A stretch of DNA of 64,000 nt from Mesaphorura yosii (Eukaryota > Arthropoda > Collembola > Poduromorpha > Tullbergiidae). Below, one piece after another: positions 61,904 to 64,000 of the stretch (the stretch's first letter is position 1; every line of letters starts with the position of its first letter). The translations under genes and the position numbers were made by a program. Where the stretch lies: contig WIXG01000027.1 of assembly GCA_009869945.1 (NCBI GenBank), forward strand, positions 248,001 through 312,000, written 5' to 3'. The notes under the pieces are model-generated. The model was given only the letters and a program-made list of their open reading frames with translations. It was not told the DNA's origin and searched no databases.

Positions 61904-64000
61904 GTAAGTATGTAAATTCTTCTTCTGTGCTCCCGAAAGCTTCAAACAAAGAATTTCGTTTTATTTTGCAAAGTTCAAAAGTTGCTATTCAATTTCCTGT
62001 TTCGCATAACACACGGTACGATTTTATTCCACATACCTGAAAGCTCGAGTAGTCAACGGGGAAGTTAAGCAAATAACAACAAGGCAGGGTAGTAGCGCAA
62101 GAATAATCCGTACGTATTATATATGCAGCAGGCCTCAGTCTTTGCTTTCAGTGGCATAGAGTCTCGTGTGCACTTCGCGCTTTTCATCATTGCACTCGAC
62201 AACAGAAAATTGTGTGTATAATATATCACCAATTTCCTTTCCTCTTATTATTTATTCCGTATAATAGGGGAAATGTGCTCCTGCTCATAGAATACGTAAT
62301 ACGGCTGCTTTCTTCTCTGAAATTTTTCATTTTTCGTCTCTCTTCCGCTTTCGCTTCGTCTTCCAAAGTCTCAGACTCCTGAGTAGCTTCATTTCTCCCA
62401 CTTGAAAAAGCGGGACAAGGATCCGTGGCCCTTGTTACATAATTTTTACTCCGGCGTGCACACCGCTTACAAAGGCTAAGTGAGTCGACTTTTACTTTGT
62501 ATCGTGTTACTGGAGTAAACTAGGTAACGTCTTTTAACCCGCGCTGAGATTGAACAAGCAAGCGAGCGCCGCGTCTCTTGCATTTTTGTCAGACATCCAC
62601 TTCCTTCTGAATTTTCACACAAAATCCCTTCCTCCTGAATTCCAAGCATTTCAAAATGATGAGGTAACTGGAGCCTGTGGCTTGACTTCTTCCAGCGGTG
62701 GGGTAGTCGTGAAGAAATGTGGGGGGAAAGTTCTGAAAAGTTGTCAGGTTTCTGTTTTTGAATCCACTATCGAATTTCAGCCGCAAGAATTATCAAATTC
62801 TGCGGTCCACACAGTCATGACAGTTCTATCCACGGTTTCCACTAAGGCTGCTTCCTGTCACAGAATACGAAAGCCCGACCGTCCATCAGAACACCTGACC
62901 AAAGAGAAACGCATGAGGAGCAAAATGTCAGGCAGACCGTAACTGCTAAGATACCGGAGAGCAGTCAACTATCACGTACGCGGACAAAAATCAGACAATT
63001 AGTGCTAATAGCAGTGTTTTGCCGGCAATATGTTGTGAGGATAATAATATTGTCAAAGAAAGCAAAGAAAAGAAAGGCACGCTAAAGGTTACTCTCGAGT
63101 AATTTGTTTCTCCCTCGACTTTCGATTTTCTGACTCTGTCTTCCTTGAACGAGAATACTTTATTATAAAAAGAGAAAGAAGTGCAGCTCGGCACGGGAGT
63201 CGAAGTAATAATACACTACAGACGCAACATATTATTAGAGTCAGACAACAATAAATAAATTTATATTGGATTGACTGCGTGGTCGAGACTCGCTTCTCCC
63301 CCACAATGCTCAATATTTCATTCCAATAAATGAGAAATCATTGATTCTCAATTTAGATAGTTGAAGGTTATAAATACAGCACAAAATATCAGTGCACTCA
63401 TGTAAGAGAGTCGTACTTGCACCAGGCAGACCATAACAAGGTAAAAGAGCCTGTTCAAAACTGCTGTTCCATGACCTTCCACTTGCATCCATGCATTTTC
63501 ATTTAAGAAATCAGCTCATGACCGAAAGTGAACGCACTCATGCGTACAAAACTGATCGTAAATACTGTGCACTCGAGTTTGAGCAAGTTTGAATCATCAT
63601 ACCTGTTTAAAATTTATTTACAAGTTTGACGTATGCTTCAGAATAATTTATTTATAATTTGTGGCCAAGACGAAATAGAAGTACGTTTGCGACTTTAATT
63701 TCTAACGCCCATGTTCATGAAAAAGCAGCATAAATCCAAATCCCACCGTTTGAGGTAAGAAAGAACCGAGTGAATTATTTTGGCACCCATTTTAATACAC
63801 TCATCTGCAACTTACTATTTTAGTGATTATTTTATTTCACTTGTGAAGCAAATTAATCGTCTCCATAACACTTAAATTAAGAGCGCACGTAAACCTAAAC
63901 AATTTTTACTTTTATGTACTCGGCCCATATATTCTATAGAATGGTTGTGAAATGCAATGAAAAATGCACATAACAGTCTGACATAACTTTCGTGCAGGCC

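Larger units (their letters stand above)
52719..64000 (+). other. Probable first intron of the ephrin-like gene, or intergenic DNA (about 11.3 kb)
   Basis: AT-rich, no recognised gene on either strand. I looked for the conserved ephrin core (an Ile-Cys-Pro triplet followed by Tyr-rich sequence) in + strand frames and did not find it. Open frames at 57949-58491 (-), 58167-58550 (+), 60847-61257 (+), 61496-61915 (+) and 62550-62942 (+) have no recognisable family. An exon-like piece with good splice signals lies at 61761-61903. A small GC-rich inverted repeat (TGGCCTGC / GCAGGCCA, 53229-53249) is present. Confidence 0.5.

Noticed and set aside
62550-62942. 130-codon open frame on the + strand
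   Set aside because: It starts with TTG and has no domain; a GAG|GTAACT donor-like site inside is not supported by a clear acceptor.
1-64000. CRISPR arrays, bacterial operons, rRNA or tRNA genes
   Set aside because: No regularly spaced direct repeats, Shine-Dalgarno-linked gene strings, rRNA signatures or tRNA B-box/cloverleaf were seen.

Overview
The window looks like nuclear DNA of an arthropod, and a pancrustacean is my best guess. Coding exons are split by GT-AG introns of two size classes: compact (63-463 nt) and very long (one of about 28 kb). The recognisable genes are animal genes, and stretches between them are AT-rich and non-coding. I see no bacterial, viral or clearly transposon-derived gene. 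All recognised genes lie on the + strand.

Layout. Positions 1-1580 hold the putative promoter and 5' leader of a ONECUT transcription factor gene. The onecut coding sequence runs 1581-33228 in three exons. A giant first exon carries the N-terminal region and most of the Cut domain. A ~28 kb intron follows, then two small exons that carry the homeodomain. Near the middle of the long intron, at 17813-17899, lies an exon-like 87-nt segment with a strong acceptor, an immediately adjacent donor-like sequence (AG|GTAAGC), and a second donor 87 nt downstream. This is the architecture of a recursive splice site, and the segment is also a phase-preserving cassette at the position where vertebrate HNF-6beta carries its linker insert. 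After a putative long onecut 3' UTR (with a 13-bp perfect hairpin at 34618-34651) comes an RNF11-type RING-H2 ubiquitin ligase gene (36982-38313, three exons) with an unusual ~116-residue C-terminal tail. Next is an SLC25A34/35-type mitochondrial carrier (41536-42783, four exons). From 42784 to 52287 I recognise no gene. At 52288-52409 lies what looks like the first coding exon of an ephrin (signal peptide plus the start of the receptor-binding domain). Its remaining exons are not visible and probably lie beyond the window. A possible short alternative end for this gene lies at 52518-52718.

The genes have no obvious shared pathway: neuronal/endodermal transcription factor, ubiquitin ligase adaptor, mitochondrial carrier, Eph ligand. 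From memory, onecut, the RNF11 homologue CG32850 and Ephrin all lie on the small fourth chromosome (Muller element F) of Drosophila melanogaster, so the window may preserve part of that old linkage group.

Most other open frames are 60-180 codons, often lack an ATG, overlap frames on both strands, and show no recognisable family. I have left them out or listed them as weak candidates.
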